Below, one piece after another: positions 1-6,559 of a stretch of 9,734 bases of DNA. Source of the stretch: Acidobacteriota bacterium (GTDB lineage: Bacteria; Acidobacteriota; Polarisedimenticolia; J045); the NCBI GenBank assembly GCA_027001345.1, contig JALTMS010000654.1:1-9734 (forward strand). Reading direction: 5' to 3'. How positions within the stretch are numbered: the first letter of the stretch is position 1; every line of letters begins with the position of its first letter. Position numbers and translations under genes: made by a program. The notes beneath the pieces are model-generated. The model was not told where the DNA came from, did not search any database, and saw only the letters and a program-made list of their open reading frames with translations.

Positions 1-1
1 G

Positions 2-1741
2 CCGGCTCGCCGGACGCAGCGGCTGGCCGCTCTGCTTGCGCCCCTGCTCGCGCCCAGGCCACCGGCTCGCCAGGCGCTGGCGGCGGCCCGGGAAAGCCTC
101 GAGGCTCGCGCGCGCGAGGATCGGCGTCAGGGCCTGGCTCGGGTCCGGCGCCAGGCCCTGCTGGCCCTGCTCGGGCCGGCGGCAGCCGCCGAAACTCTCG
201 AGGCTCGTCCCTCCCTTTGGGAGGCGATCCGTGCTGACGAGGTGGCCCGCGTGCTCGAAGCCGTCAGGCGCGAGACGTTGCCGGTGGCTTTCGCCGGTCC
301 CTCGGGCGATGCCTCTCGACTCGCGGCGGAACTCGAAACCCGCGTCGGACAGGGACCGCTTCTGCGCCCGTCGGCCGCGCCGCCGCCAGTCACCGCCCAG
401 CGTCTGGTAGTCGACGATGAACAGGCCGCGGGCGGGGCGGTGGCGCTGGCCCACGCCCTGCGCTTCGATCGGGCGCTGGCCGATCGCCATCGGGCGGCTC
501 TCGCCCTGCTGGCCGAGTCTCTGGCCCGGGGAGAGGGGTCCCTCGAGCAGCGACTGAAGGTCGCTGTGGGCCCAGGCGTGACTTCCTCGGTGGAGCTGCT
601 TCCCGCGGCAGATGGTGGTGGCGTCCTGCTATTGGGCGCCGAGGTGCCGCAGGCGCAGGTGGCTGCGGCATGGAAGGTGCTGATGGCCGCTCTCGATTCC
701 GCTGCCCGGCAGTCCTTTCGCCGAGATGCCGTGCTACGGGCGCGTCAGCGGCTCGATGCCGCCGCCCGGCAGCGTCGCGCCGACGCCGGGCGGGTGCTGC
801 TCGAGGAGCTGCTGCCGGCGCCGGCATGGCACTGGCCCCCGGAGGATCGATGGAAGAAGCCGGCAGGATCCGCCGCCCTGCTTGCCGCGGCCGGCGATCT
901 GCTCGACAGTGCGGCCCGGGTGGCGGTGGAGAGCGGGACCTCCGCGGGACCGACCGTGGCGCTGGCCGGGTTCCCCCAGCCTCGGCTGGTCGCTCCTGTC
1001 GAGCACTGCGGGCGTGATCTGCCGCTCCCCTGCCGGCCGCCGAAGGAGCAGCGCCGGGAACTGGCGCGCCGGCGGGCGGTGGAAGTACTCCAGACTCTCG
1101 GAGGGCGGGGTGCCGACTCGACTCCTCCGGCCTACGTCGCTCGCTACACCATGTCTGAGCAGACCGCTGTCGGTCCCGTGATCACCGAGGTGGAGGTCGA
1201 GGCGGGACCGGATCGGGCTCGGGCAAGCTGGCGGACGGGGGAGCAGATATTGGTGGTGGAGTCCTCTCCCGGAATCGACAGGATGATCGTCCATGGCCAG
1301 CGAGAGGCGGAGATCGGCGCGGTGGGCATCGATCAGCTCGAGTTGCTGGCGTTTCGAGAGCCGGCCGTACTGGCCGGTGCGGTGCTCTCCGGATTGCTTC
1401 CCGCCGAGGTGCCCGAGCGGGAACGAAAAGGAGCGGACGAGAACCGCCCTTTCTTGCGGGTGGAACTGGCTCAGGGCTCGCGACTCGAGATGGTCGTCGG
1501 TCCGGAAAGTGCCCGTCCGCAGGCTCTGCGGGTGTGGTGGCCGGGCAGCGAGGTGGGCGATGAGCCCGACGAGGTGCTGGAGTTCGAGGAGTGGAGCCGC
1601 GCGGGAAGCTTCGACGTGGCGCGCAAGATCAACGTGCGGGGCCGGCTGGGGGCGCGGCACTACCTCCTCGAGGCCTGGTCCTGGTCGGAGGCGCTGCCCG
1701 GGAAGGCGGAATTGCCCGAAAACAGTTTGGGCATAGAATGA
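2..1741 (+). CDS. M16 (pitrilysin/insulinase-like) peptidase-family protein, C-terminal part, 5'-truncated
   Basis: The frame is open from the first complete codon at position 2 to a TGA at 1739-1741, giving 579 visible residues; the true start lies upstream of the window. Visible residues about 75-97 (ADEVARVLEAV, then a VAFAGP strand) look like the end of one M16 domain. Residues about 140-325 look like a second M16 domain: a helix followed by GEGSLEQRLKV, which corresponds to the family's 'G..S.L...LR' region, then a strand, a long helix and a closing VALAGF strand. From about residue 340 onward there is a mixed beta-rich tail without a clear motif, possibly a LolA-like sensor or binding domain. 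The zinc motif HxxEH is absent from the visible part; in M16 proteins it sits in the N-terminal domain, so it is either outside the window or missing. M16 members are periplasmic or processing zinc proteases, or inactive partners of one. A GTG at 242 is in frame but internal to the domain, so I do not take it as the start. The M16 call is moderately sure; activity cannot be judged. Confidence 0.62.
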   Translation, partial: PARRTQRLAALLAPLLAPRPPARQALAAARESLEARAREDRRQGLARVRRQALLALLGPAAAAETLEARPSLWEAIRADEVARVLEAVRRETLPVAFAGPSGDASRLAAELETRVGQGPLLRPSAAPPPVTAQRLVVDDEQAAGGAVALAHALRFDRALADRHRAALALLAESLARGEGSLEQRLKVAVGPGVTSSVELLPAADGGGVLLLGAEVPQAQVAAAWKVLMAALDSAARQSFRRDAVLRARQRLDAAARQRRADAGRVLLEELLPAPAWHWPPEDRWKKPAGSAALLAAAGDLLDSAARVAVESGTSAGPTVALAGFPQPRLVAPVEHCGRDLPLPCRPPKEQRRELARRRAVEVLQTLGGRGADSTPPAYVARYTMSEQTAVGPVITEVEVEAGPDRARASWRTGEQILVVESSPGIDRMIVHGQREAEIGAVGIDQLELLAFREPAVLAGAVLSGLLPAEVPERERKGADENRPFLRVELAQGSRLEMVVGPESARPQALRVWWPGSEVGDEPDEVLEFEEWSRAGSFDVARKINVRGRLGARHYLLEAWSWSEALPGKAELPENSLGIE

Positions 1742-1926
1742 GCCCAGTAGCGGCAAAGTCGGTTGTCGGCTCAGGTTAGCCTGGTTGATGCATGACGCTC
1801 CGTGACGAGGGTACGCAGATCGTGCCAGCTTGCGGGGTCGCAGCCGAAGGACTCATGCATGATCCGGGTCGGGCATATCCGGTGGCGGGCGGAAGCCCCG
1901 CCACCCCCCACGAAGGCGCATTTTCC
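1742..1926 (+). promoter_or_regulatory. korA 5' leader (185 bases, non-coding)
   Basis: This is the gap between the M16 gene and korA. It contains a strong GC hairpin just before the korA ribosome binding site (separate entry) and two copies of ATGCATGA at 1788-1795 and 1856-1863. The surrounding ten bases of the first copy can pair with those of the second at 9 of 10 positions, which would close a roughly 58-base internal domain. I see no convincing -35/-10 pair; TTGTCG at 1763-1768 is a weak -35 candidate with no good -10 partner. The frame from 1792 is open into korA, but the peptide it would add has no resemblance to KorA N-termini. No known riboswitch class fits by eye. Confidence 0.4.
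1881..1905 (+). promoter_or_regulatory. GC-rich hairpin upstream of korA start
   Basis: GGTGGCGGG (1881-1889) is perfectly complementary to CCCGCCACC (1897-1905). In an alternative fold, C1890 pairs with G1895, giving a ten-pair stem with one bulged C and a GGAA (GNRA-type) tetraloop. The hairpin ends 21 bases before the korA ATG and only about six bases before the likely GAAGG ribosome binding site at 1912-1916, so it could modulate initiation. A transcription terminator is less likely: the following bases are C-rich and the only T run (1921-1924) is 15 bases away. Confidence 0.5.
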
Positions 1927-3798
1927 ATGACCTCACAAAGCCCCTCCCAAGGCGGGACGACACCGCGGCAGCGGGTCGAGGCGGCAATCATTCGTCTGGC
2001 CGGCGACTCGGGCGACGGGATCCAGCTCACGGGTAGCCGGATGAGCGAGACCTCTGCGCTGGCCGGCAACGATGTGGCGACGCTCCCCGACTACCCCGCC
2101 GAGATCCGCGCGCCGGCGGGCACCCTGCCTGGTGTCTCCGGCTTCCAGCTCCAGTTTGCGTCCAAGTCGGTACTGACCCCGGGCGACCAGGCCGATGCCC
2201 TCGTCGCCTTCAACCCCGCGGCCCTGCGCGTCAATCTCTCGGGGCTCAAGCAGGGCGGTATCCTGATCGTCAACTCCGATGCCTTCGACGCCAACAACTT
2301 GCGCAAGGCCGGCTACGATCACTCGCCCCTCGAGGGGCACGAACTCGAGGGCTTTCGGGTCTATCCCGTGGGCATCACCAGCATCACGCGGCAGGCGCTC
2401 GAGCAGACGGACCTGAGTCTGCGGGCCAAGGATCGCTGCAAGAACTTTTTCGCGTTGGGCATGCTCTACTGGCTCTACAGTCGCCCCCTCGAGCCGACCC
2501 TCGAGTGGCTGCGGCGCAAGTTCGCTTCCCAGCCCGAGCTGGCGGAGGCCAATGAGAAGGTGCTGCGTGCGGGCTACAACTATGCGGAGACGGCGCGCAT
2601 CTTCCAGACCGTCTACGAGGTGGCCCATGCGCCGCTCCCCGCCGGGCTCTACCGCAGCCTCGACGGTAACGAGGCGATCGCCCTGGCGCTGGCGGCGGTG
2701 GCCCATCAGTCGGGGCTTCAAGTCTTTCTCGGCAGCTATCCCATCACGCCCGCATCCACGGTGCTGCACCGTGCTGGACGGCTGAAGGCCCATGGCGTGG
2801 CGACCTTCCAGGCCGAGGACGAGATCGCCGCTGTGGGCGCTGCCCTGGGAGCCTCGTTTGCCGGAGCGCTGGGTGTGACCAGTACCAGCGGACCCGGGCT
2901 GGCGTTGAAGGGAGAGATGCTGGGGCTGGCGGTGATGATGGAACTGCCCCTGCTGGTGATCTGCGTGCAGCGGGGTGGGCCATCGACGGGATTGCCGACC
3001 AAGACCGAACAGGCCGACCTGGACATCGCCCTGCATGGTCGGCACGGCGAGTGCCCCATGCCCGTGCTGGCCGCCGCGTCACCGGGGGATTGCTTCCACA
3101 TGGTCTTCGAGGCCGCCCGGCTGGCGATTCGCCACATGACGCCGGTGATCTTGCTTTCCGACGGCTATATCGCCAATGGCGCCGAGCCGTTCCGGGTGCC
3201 GGCGCCGGAGGATCTGCCGCCGATTCCGGTCCACTTCCACACCGACCCCGAGACCTTTCGCGGCGCCTACGTGCGTGACGCGGCGACCGGTGCACGGCCC
3301 TGGGTGCGCCCCGGGACGCCAGGCCTCGAGCATCGGGTGGGGGGGCTCGAGAAGGATGCACAGGGGGCGGTTTCTTACGACCCCGAGAATCACGAACAAA
3401 TGGTCCGGGCTCGGGCGGCGAAGATCGAAGGCATCGAGAGCGACATTCCGCCGGCGAGCCTGGAGGAAGGCGAGGCCGAAGATGATCTGCTGATCGTCGG
3501 CTGGGGATCGACCTGGGGGGCGATCACCCAGGCCACCCGGGAACTGCGCCAGCAGGGGCTGAAGGTCAGTTCACTGCATCTGCGCTACCTGCAACCACTG
3601 CCTGGCGGGCTGGGGGAGATACTCGAACAGCACTCGGGACGGATCCTGCTCCCCGAACTCAATCGCGGACAGCTCAGGGAAGTGCTCAGCGCGCGCTACG
3701 GAGTGACCATCGAGGGGCTGCAAAAGGTTCAGGGGCAGCCGTTTCGGGTCTCGGAGATCAAGGCGCGTGCGCGGAAGATGCTGGAGGAGACGCGATGA
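1927..3798 (+). CDS. korA: 2-oxoacid (probably 2-oxoglutarate):ferredoxin oxidoreductase, alpha subunit with fused gamma domain
   Basis: Together with KorB this subunit would oxidatively decarboxylate a 2-oxoacid, most likely 2-oxoglutarate to succinyl-CoA, and reduce ferredoxin in the cytoplasm. It is 623 residues long, close to the usual fused KorA size. Residues about 20-210 form the gamma (CoA-side) domain, opening with the hallmark GDSGDGIQLTG at 26-36. Residues about 245-470 form the alpha/PYR domain, with LDGNEA at 245-250, YPITPAS at 271-277, an AEDE stretch and TSTSGPG at 318-324, followed by the GGPSTGLPTKTEQ region. A transketolase-C-like domain starts near 519 (DDLLIVGWGS). The stretch with GTPGLEHR and YDPENHEQM is typical of the Kor subgroup. 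I chose the ATG at 1927 because GAAGG lies ten bases upstream and the conserved domain begins 20 residues later; an in-frame ATG at 1792 would add 45 unconserved residues. The stop overlaps the korB start. The family call is sure; the exact 2-oxoacid is inferred from similarity. Confidence 0.93.
   Translation: MTSQSPSQGGTTPRQRVEAAIIRLAGDSGDGIQLTGSRMSETSALAGNDVATLPDYPAEIRAPAGTLPGVSGFQLQFASKSVLTPGDQADALVAFNPAALRVNLSGLKQGGILIVNSDAFDANNLRKAGYDHSPLEGHELEGFRVYPVGITSITRQALEQTDLSLRAKDRCKNFFALGMLYWLYSRPLEPTLEWLRRKFASQPELAEANEKVLRAGYNYAETARIFQTVYEVAHAPLPAGLYRSLDGNEAIALALAAVAHQSGLQVFLGSYPITPASTVLHRAGRLKAHGVATFQAEDEIAAVGAALGASFAGALGVTSTSGPGLALKGEMLGLAVMMELPLLVICVQRGGPSTGLPTKTEQADLDIALHGRHGECPMPVLAAASPGDCFHMVFEAARLAIRHMTPVILLSDGYIANGAEPFRVPAPEDLPPIPVHFHTDPETFRGAYVRDAATGARPWVRPGTPGLEHRVGGLEKDAQGAVSYDPENHEQMVRARAAKIEGIESDIPPASLEEGEAEDDLLIVGWGSTWGAITQATRELRQQGLKVSSLHLRYLQPLPGGLGEILEQHSGRILLPELNRGQLREVLSARYGVTIEGLQKVQGQPFRVSEIKARARKMLEETR
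3783..3789 (+). promoter_or_regulatory. ribosome binding site of korB inside korA
   Basis: GGAGGAG lies five bases before the korB ATG and within the last codons of korA. It fixes the korB start at 3795 and, with the ATGA overlap, indicates translational coupling of the two subunits. Confidence 0.75.
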
Positions 3799-4811
3799 GC
3801 AGCGATCCGGTCCCGACCTACAAGAAGAAGGACTTCAGCTCGGGTCTCGAGGTGCGTTGGTGTCCCGGTTGCGGCGACTATTCGATTCTCAACGCGGTAC
3901 AGACGGCATTTGCCGCGATGGGAGTGCCTCGCGAGAATTTCGTTATCGTCTCCGGTATCGGCTGTTCGAGCCGCTTCCCCTACTACATGGACACTTACGG
4001 CATTCACGGCGTGCACGGCCGGGCGCCGACCCTTGCGACGGGGATCAAGCTCGCCCGTCCGGAACTCGACGTGTGGGTCGTCACGGGCGACGGTGACGGG
4101 CTGGCTATCGGCGGCAATCACCTGATCCACGCCATGCGGCGCAACGTGGGGCTGAAGATCCTGATGTTCAACAATCGGATCTATGGACTGACGAAGGGGC
4201 AGTATTCACCCACTTCCGAGCAGGGCAAGGTCACCGCCTCGACTCCCCTCGGCTCGATCGATCCACCCTTTCAGCCCCTGTCGGTGGCTCTCGGGGCCGG
4301 CGCGACCTTCGTGGCTCGCACGGCGGACCGCTTCGGCAAGCACCTGCAGGAGATGATCCGGCGAGCCGCGTGCCATCGGGGGGCGGCCTTCATCGAGGTG
4401 CTGCAGAACTGCAATATCTTCAACAACGGCGCCTGGGGCCAGATCACCGGCAAGCAGGAGCGCATCGACAACGTGGTCTACCTCGAGCAGGGTCAGCCCC
4501 TGCGTTTCGGTGAGGAGGGTCGCAGGGCGCTGATTCTCGAGGAGTGCGGTCAGCCCAGGGCGGTGGAATGGAACGACGGCGGCGATCCGAGGTTGATCGT
4601 CCACGACGAAACCCGCCCCGAGCCCTCGATGGCCTTCCTGCTGTCCCATCTCGCGCCGCCGGAGTTTCCGCTCCCCCTGGGGGTGCTGCGGGATGTTCCG
4701 GCTCCTGCCTTCGAGGATTTGCATCACGAGCAGATACGTCGGGCCGAGCAGAGCGAGTCGAACGACCTGGCCGAGTTGCTCGCCGGCCCGTCGACCTGGA
4801 CCATCGAATAG
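3795..4811 (+). CDS. korB: 2-oxoacid (probably 2-oxoglutarate):ferredoxin oxidoreductase, beta subunit
   Basis: This is the thiamine-diphosphate and iron-sulfur subunit that pairs with KorA (338 residues). WCPGCGDYS at 22-30 supplies C23 and C26. C57 in SGIGCSS and C206 in QNCNIFNN complete the expected four ligands of the single [4Fe-4S] cluster of this family. The TPP/Mg motif is GDGDGLAIGGNH at 98-109. FNNRIYGLTKGQYSPTS is the conserved loop that follows it. The C-terminal 100 residues are the less conserved beta-subunit tail, ending in a TWTIE motif often seen in KorB. The start at 3795 overlaps the korA stop (ATGA) and is preceded by GGAGGAG, so the two subunits should be made in equal amounts. 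No ferredoxin-like delta subunit is fused or adjacent, so a separate ferredoxin must be the acceptor. All catalytic residues I can check are present. Confidence 0.94.
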   Translation: MSSDPVPTYKKKDFSSGLEVRWCPGCGDYSILNAVQTAFAAMGVPRENFVIVSGIGCSSRFPYYMDTYGIHGVHGRAPTLATGIKLARPELDVWVVTGDGDGLAIGGNHLIHAMRRNVGLKILMFNNRIYGLTKGQYSPTSEQGKVTASTPLGSIDPPFQPLSVALGAGATFVARTADRFGKHLQEMIRRAACHRGAAFIEVLQNCNIFNNGAWGQITGKQERIDNVVYLEQGQPLRFGEEGRRALILEECGQPRAVEWNDGGDPRLIVHDETRPEPSMAFLLSHLAPPEFPLPLGVLRDVPAPAFEDLHHEQIRRAEQSESNDLAELLAGPSTWTIE

Positions 4812-4945
4812 GACGCACCGGGAGGATGCGGCCACGGCGGGTGCAGCAGTTCACCGGCCATGATCCGGAGCCCGGTCTGTCGGGTGGTTCCAGAGGTTCG
4901 TAACGGCTCGATCGCCATCACGGCACCGAGACCGCCCGTGTCGGC

Positions 4946-4974
4946 CGGTCAACAGCGCCAGAGAGGCGTACAAT
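4946..4974 (+). promoter_or_regulatory. candidate sigma70-type promoter for the membrane iron-sulfur gene
   Basis: TACAAT at 4969-4974 matches the -10 consensus at five of six positions, which stands out in such GC-rich sequence. A -35 at the 17-base spacing (CGGTCA, 4946-4951) matches only three of six. Transcription would start near 4981 and give a leader of about 137 bases before the ATG at 5118. Confidence 0.35.
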
Positions 4975-5026
4975 CACGAGCCCCACCTGGAAGGTGTCTG
5001 GCACGACGAGACTGATCGCAGTGGCG

Positions 5027-5045
5027 GACGATCGACTCGATCGTC
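5027..5045 (+). promoter_or_regulatory. perfect 9+1+9 inverted repeat (operator or leader hairpin)
   Basis: GACGATCGA (5027-5035) is followed by one base and then its exact reverse complement TCGATCGTC (5037-5045). In DNA this is a good dimeric-repressor site; in RNA it would fold as a tight stem-loop. It lies about 46 bases downstream of the predicted transcription start and 72 bases before the start codon of the iron-sulfur protein. Confidence 0.45.
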
Positions 5046-5069
5046 GGGCAGAGGCCCGGGATCTGCTCG
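5045..5069 (+). promoter_or_regulatory. second stem-loop, immediately following the inverted repeat
   Basis: CGGGCAGA (5045-5052) can pair with TCTGCTCG (5062-5069) over eight positions, one of them G-U, around a nine-base loop containing the palindrome CCCGGG. It shares base 5045 with the preceding repeat, so the two hairpins are stacked or mutually exclusive at that edge. There is no T run, so it is not a standard terminator. Confidence 0.35.
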
Positions 5070-5117
5070 TCCTGCGTTGCCGGTCGGTTCTCGCCCGGAG
5101 CAGGTGGGGTGTGCAGG

Positions 5118-6527
5118 ATGAAGACCATCAATCGGCTTTTCCGCTTGCAGTTCTTCCCTCTGGTGCTGCAAGTCGTCAGCCTCGGCGCCTTCGTGCTGCT
5201 CGTCGCCGGCGGCCTGGTGGCCGACACCTCCGAAATGGGCTTTGCCAAGGTGTTGCGCAACACCAATCTGGCCAACCTGCTGGTCTGGTCCTACTGGTGG
5301 CCGTTGATCATCCTCTCGGCGATCTTTCTCGGGCGCGTCTGGTGTACGATCTGCCCGGTGGAGTTACTCACTTCCCTGGCTTCCAGGATCGGCCTTCGCC
5401 GCCGACCTCCGGCATGGCTGCGTTCGGGCTGGGCGATGACCGCGCTGTACGTGGCGATCCTCTTCGTCGGGATCCATACCCTGGCGATTCACCGCGTGCC
5501 ACGGCGCATGGCGCTCTACCTGATGGGACTCGCGGGAATCGCGCTGCTCAGCGGCTTGCTCTTCGCGCGCAACGCCTTCTGTGCCCACCTGTGTCCGGTG
5601 GGGCATCTGCTCGGTCTCTACGCTCGCTTCGCACCGTTCGGGTGGGCCGTGCGCAGGCGGGATCTCTGCTCTACGTGCAAGGACCGCTCGTGCATCAGCG
5701 GTGAGCGGGCCTATGACTTTCAGGGGCGGAGCTGTGGTGTCGGGCTCCATCCAGCCAGGATCGATCGGAACGACGACTGCATCCTCTGTGGCCAGTGCCT
5801 CAAGGCCTGTGAGCAAGGCGGCGCGGGAATCACGGATCGGCCGAATCCCGGCTGGTTTCGCCGCCGGTGGTTTGCAGACGTACTCGAGCCGAAGCCGCTG
5901 AGCGCCGCGCAGGCCGCCTTTGCCTTCGTGGTGTCGGGCTTCGTTGTCTACGAGTTGCTGACCGAGTGGAACGTGTCCGCAGCGATGCTGCTGTGGCTGC
6001 CGCTGAAGGTGGAGGCGATCGTCGGGGTCGGCACCGTGTGGGGCCGGGGGCTGCTGAAATCCACTCTGCTCTTCATCGGGCTGCCAGCGTTGTTCTGGTC
6101 ACTGCCCTATCTCGCGTTTCGCCTGGTCGGTGGCAAGCTGGCTCTGCAAGACTACGTGCTGCGCTTCGGTGCGGCATTCCTGCCGCTGATGGCCGGTGCC
6201 CATGCCACCAAGGCCGTGATCAAGATGACTTCGCGGCTGCCCTACTGGAGGCTGGCTCTGGTCGACCCGGTGGGCCTCGGGACGGCCCGGGCTCTACTGA
6301 GTCGAACCCGAGTGCTGGCACCTCTGCCCCTGTGGCGCGACCCGCTGGTGACGGCAGTGGGGCTGGTCTTCATGGGGGGAGGCGTGGTGTTGAGTGCGAT
6401 GACGGTGCGTCGGCTCGCCGGGCAGTGGGTGGCAGGCTCCGGCCGGCGCCGTGCATCGCTCTACCTGATTCCGGCCCTGCTCGGTGGTGTGCTCTTCGGA
6501 ATGCTGATCAGTTGGAGGGTCTGGTGA
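5118..6527 (+). CDS. NapH/NosR-like polytopic membrane iron-sulfur protein (two 4Fe-4S sites, about ten helices)
   Basis: This looks like a membrane electron-transfer protein of 469 residues. Four helices (about 14-35, 53-72, 105-123, 133-150) surround two conserved Cys-Pro motifs, GRVWCTICPVE (C76, C79) and FCAHLCPVG (C155, C159), as in NapH/NosR/CcoG-type proteins. A cytoplasmic iron-sulfur region follows: C184, C187, C192 and C206 form one likely set, and CILCGQCLKAC (C221, C224, C227, C231) is a classical 4Fe-4S binding motif. Unlike NapH, which usually ends soon after this region, about 215 more residues follow with roughly six further helices. These include FLPLMAGAH, with H362 inside a helix, then K365 and K369. 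I chose the ATG at 5118 because AGGTGGGG precedes it by nine bases; a GTG at 5109 would add only three residues. The stop overlaps a GTG (GTGA) leading to the permease gene. An electron-transfer role is well supported; donor and acceptor are unknown. Confidence 0.82.
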   Translation: MKTINRLFRLQFFPLVLQVVSLGAFVLLVAGGLVADTSEMGFAKVLRNTNLANLLVWSYWWPLIILSAIFLGRVWCTICPVELLTSLASRIGLRRRPPAWLRSGWAMTALYVAILFVGIHTLAIHRVPRRMALYLMGLAGIALLSGLLFARNAFCAHLCPVGHLLGLYARFAPFGWAVRRRDLCSTCKDRSCISGERAYDFQGRSCGVGLHPARIDRNDDCILCGQCLKACEQGGAGITDRPNPGWFRRRWFADVLEPKPLSAAQAAFAFVVSGFVVYELLTEWNVSAAMLLWLPLKVEAIVGVGTVWGRGLLKSTLLFIGLPALFWSLPYLAFRLVGGKLALQDYVLRFGAAFLPLMAGAHATKAVIKMTSRLPYWRLALVDPVGLGTARALLSRTRVLAPLPLWRDPLVTAVGLVFMGGGVVLSAMTVRRLAGQWVAGSGRRRASLYLIPALLGGVLFGMLISWRVW

Positions 6528-6559
6528 GCGATCTGTCCCCGCCGACTACGAGCCGATGA
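6524..6559 (+). other. 11-codon open frame bridging the iron-sulfur and permease genes
   Basis: A GTG at 6524 overlaps the stop of the upstream gene (GTGA). The frame reads MSDLSPPTTSR and ends at a TGA (6557-6559) that overlaps the ATG at 6556 of the permease (ATGA). It may be a translational coupling device, or a remnant of an original permease N-terminus separated by a frameshift. GGAGGG at 6514-6519, four bases before the GTG, could serve as its ribosome binding site. Expression is unproven. Confidence 0.3.

Larger units (their letters stand above)
4812..5117 (+). other. 306-base gap without a convincing gene
   Basis: No frame here has a good ribosome binding site and protein-like composition; the open frames that cross it are shadows of korB or of the next gene. 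The korB-proximal part has only short GC inverted repeats (for example GCACC facing GGTGC) without a T run, so no clear intrinsic terminator for korAB is visible. The middle holds a promoter-like site and the last 90 bases hold two adjacent inverted repeats, listed separately. Confidence 0.5.

Noticed and set aside
734..1756. 340-codon open frame on the minus strand
   Set aside because: It is antisense to the M16-family gene, with no recognisable motif and no good ribosome binding site.
1792..1926. KorA start at the upstream in-frame ATG
   Set aside because: It would add 45 residues without resemblance to KorA, it runs through the hairpin, and it has no ribosome binding site; 1927 fits better.
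1881..1926. Intrinsic terminator before korA
   Set aside because: The hairpin is strong, but it is followed by C-rich bases and the only T run is 15 bases away, so termination is unlikely.
1742..1926. Known riboswitch (TPP, cobalamin, glycine, SAH) in the korA leader
   Set aside because: None of the core conserved sequences is present; a CCGAAGGA string recalls the glycine aptamer but the rest of that core is absent.
1933..3045. 370-codon open frame on the minus strand
   Set aside because: It lies wholly within korA, whose conserved motifs prove the + strand frame.
4994..5704. 236-codon + strand frame over the leader and first part of the iron-sulfur gene
   Set aside because: It is out of frame with the Cys-rich gene, whose motifs are unmistakable; the product is Arg-rich without domains.
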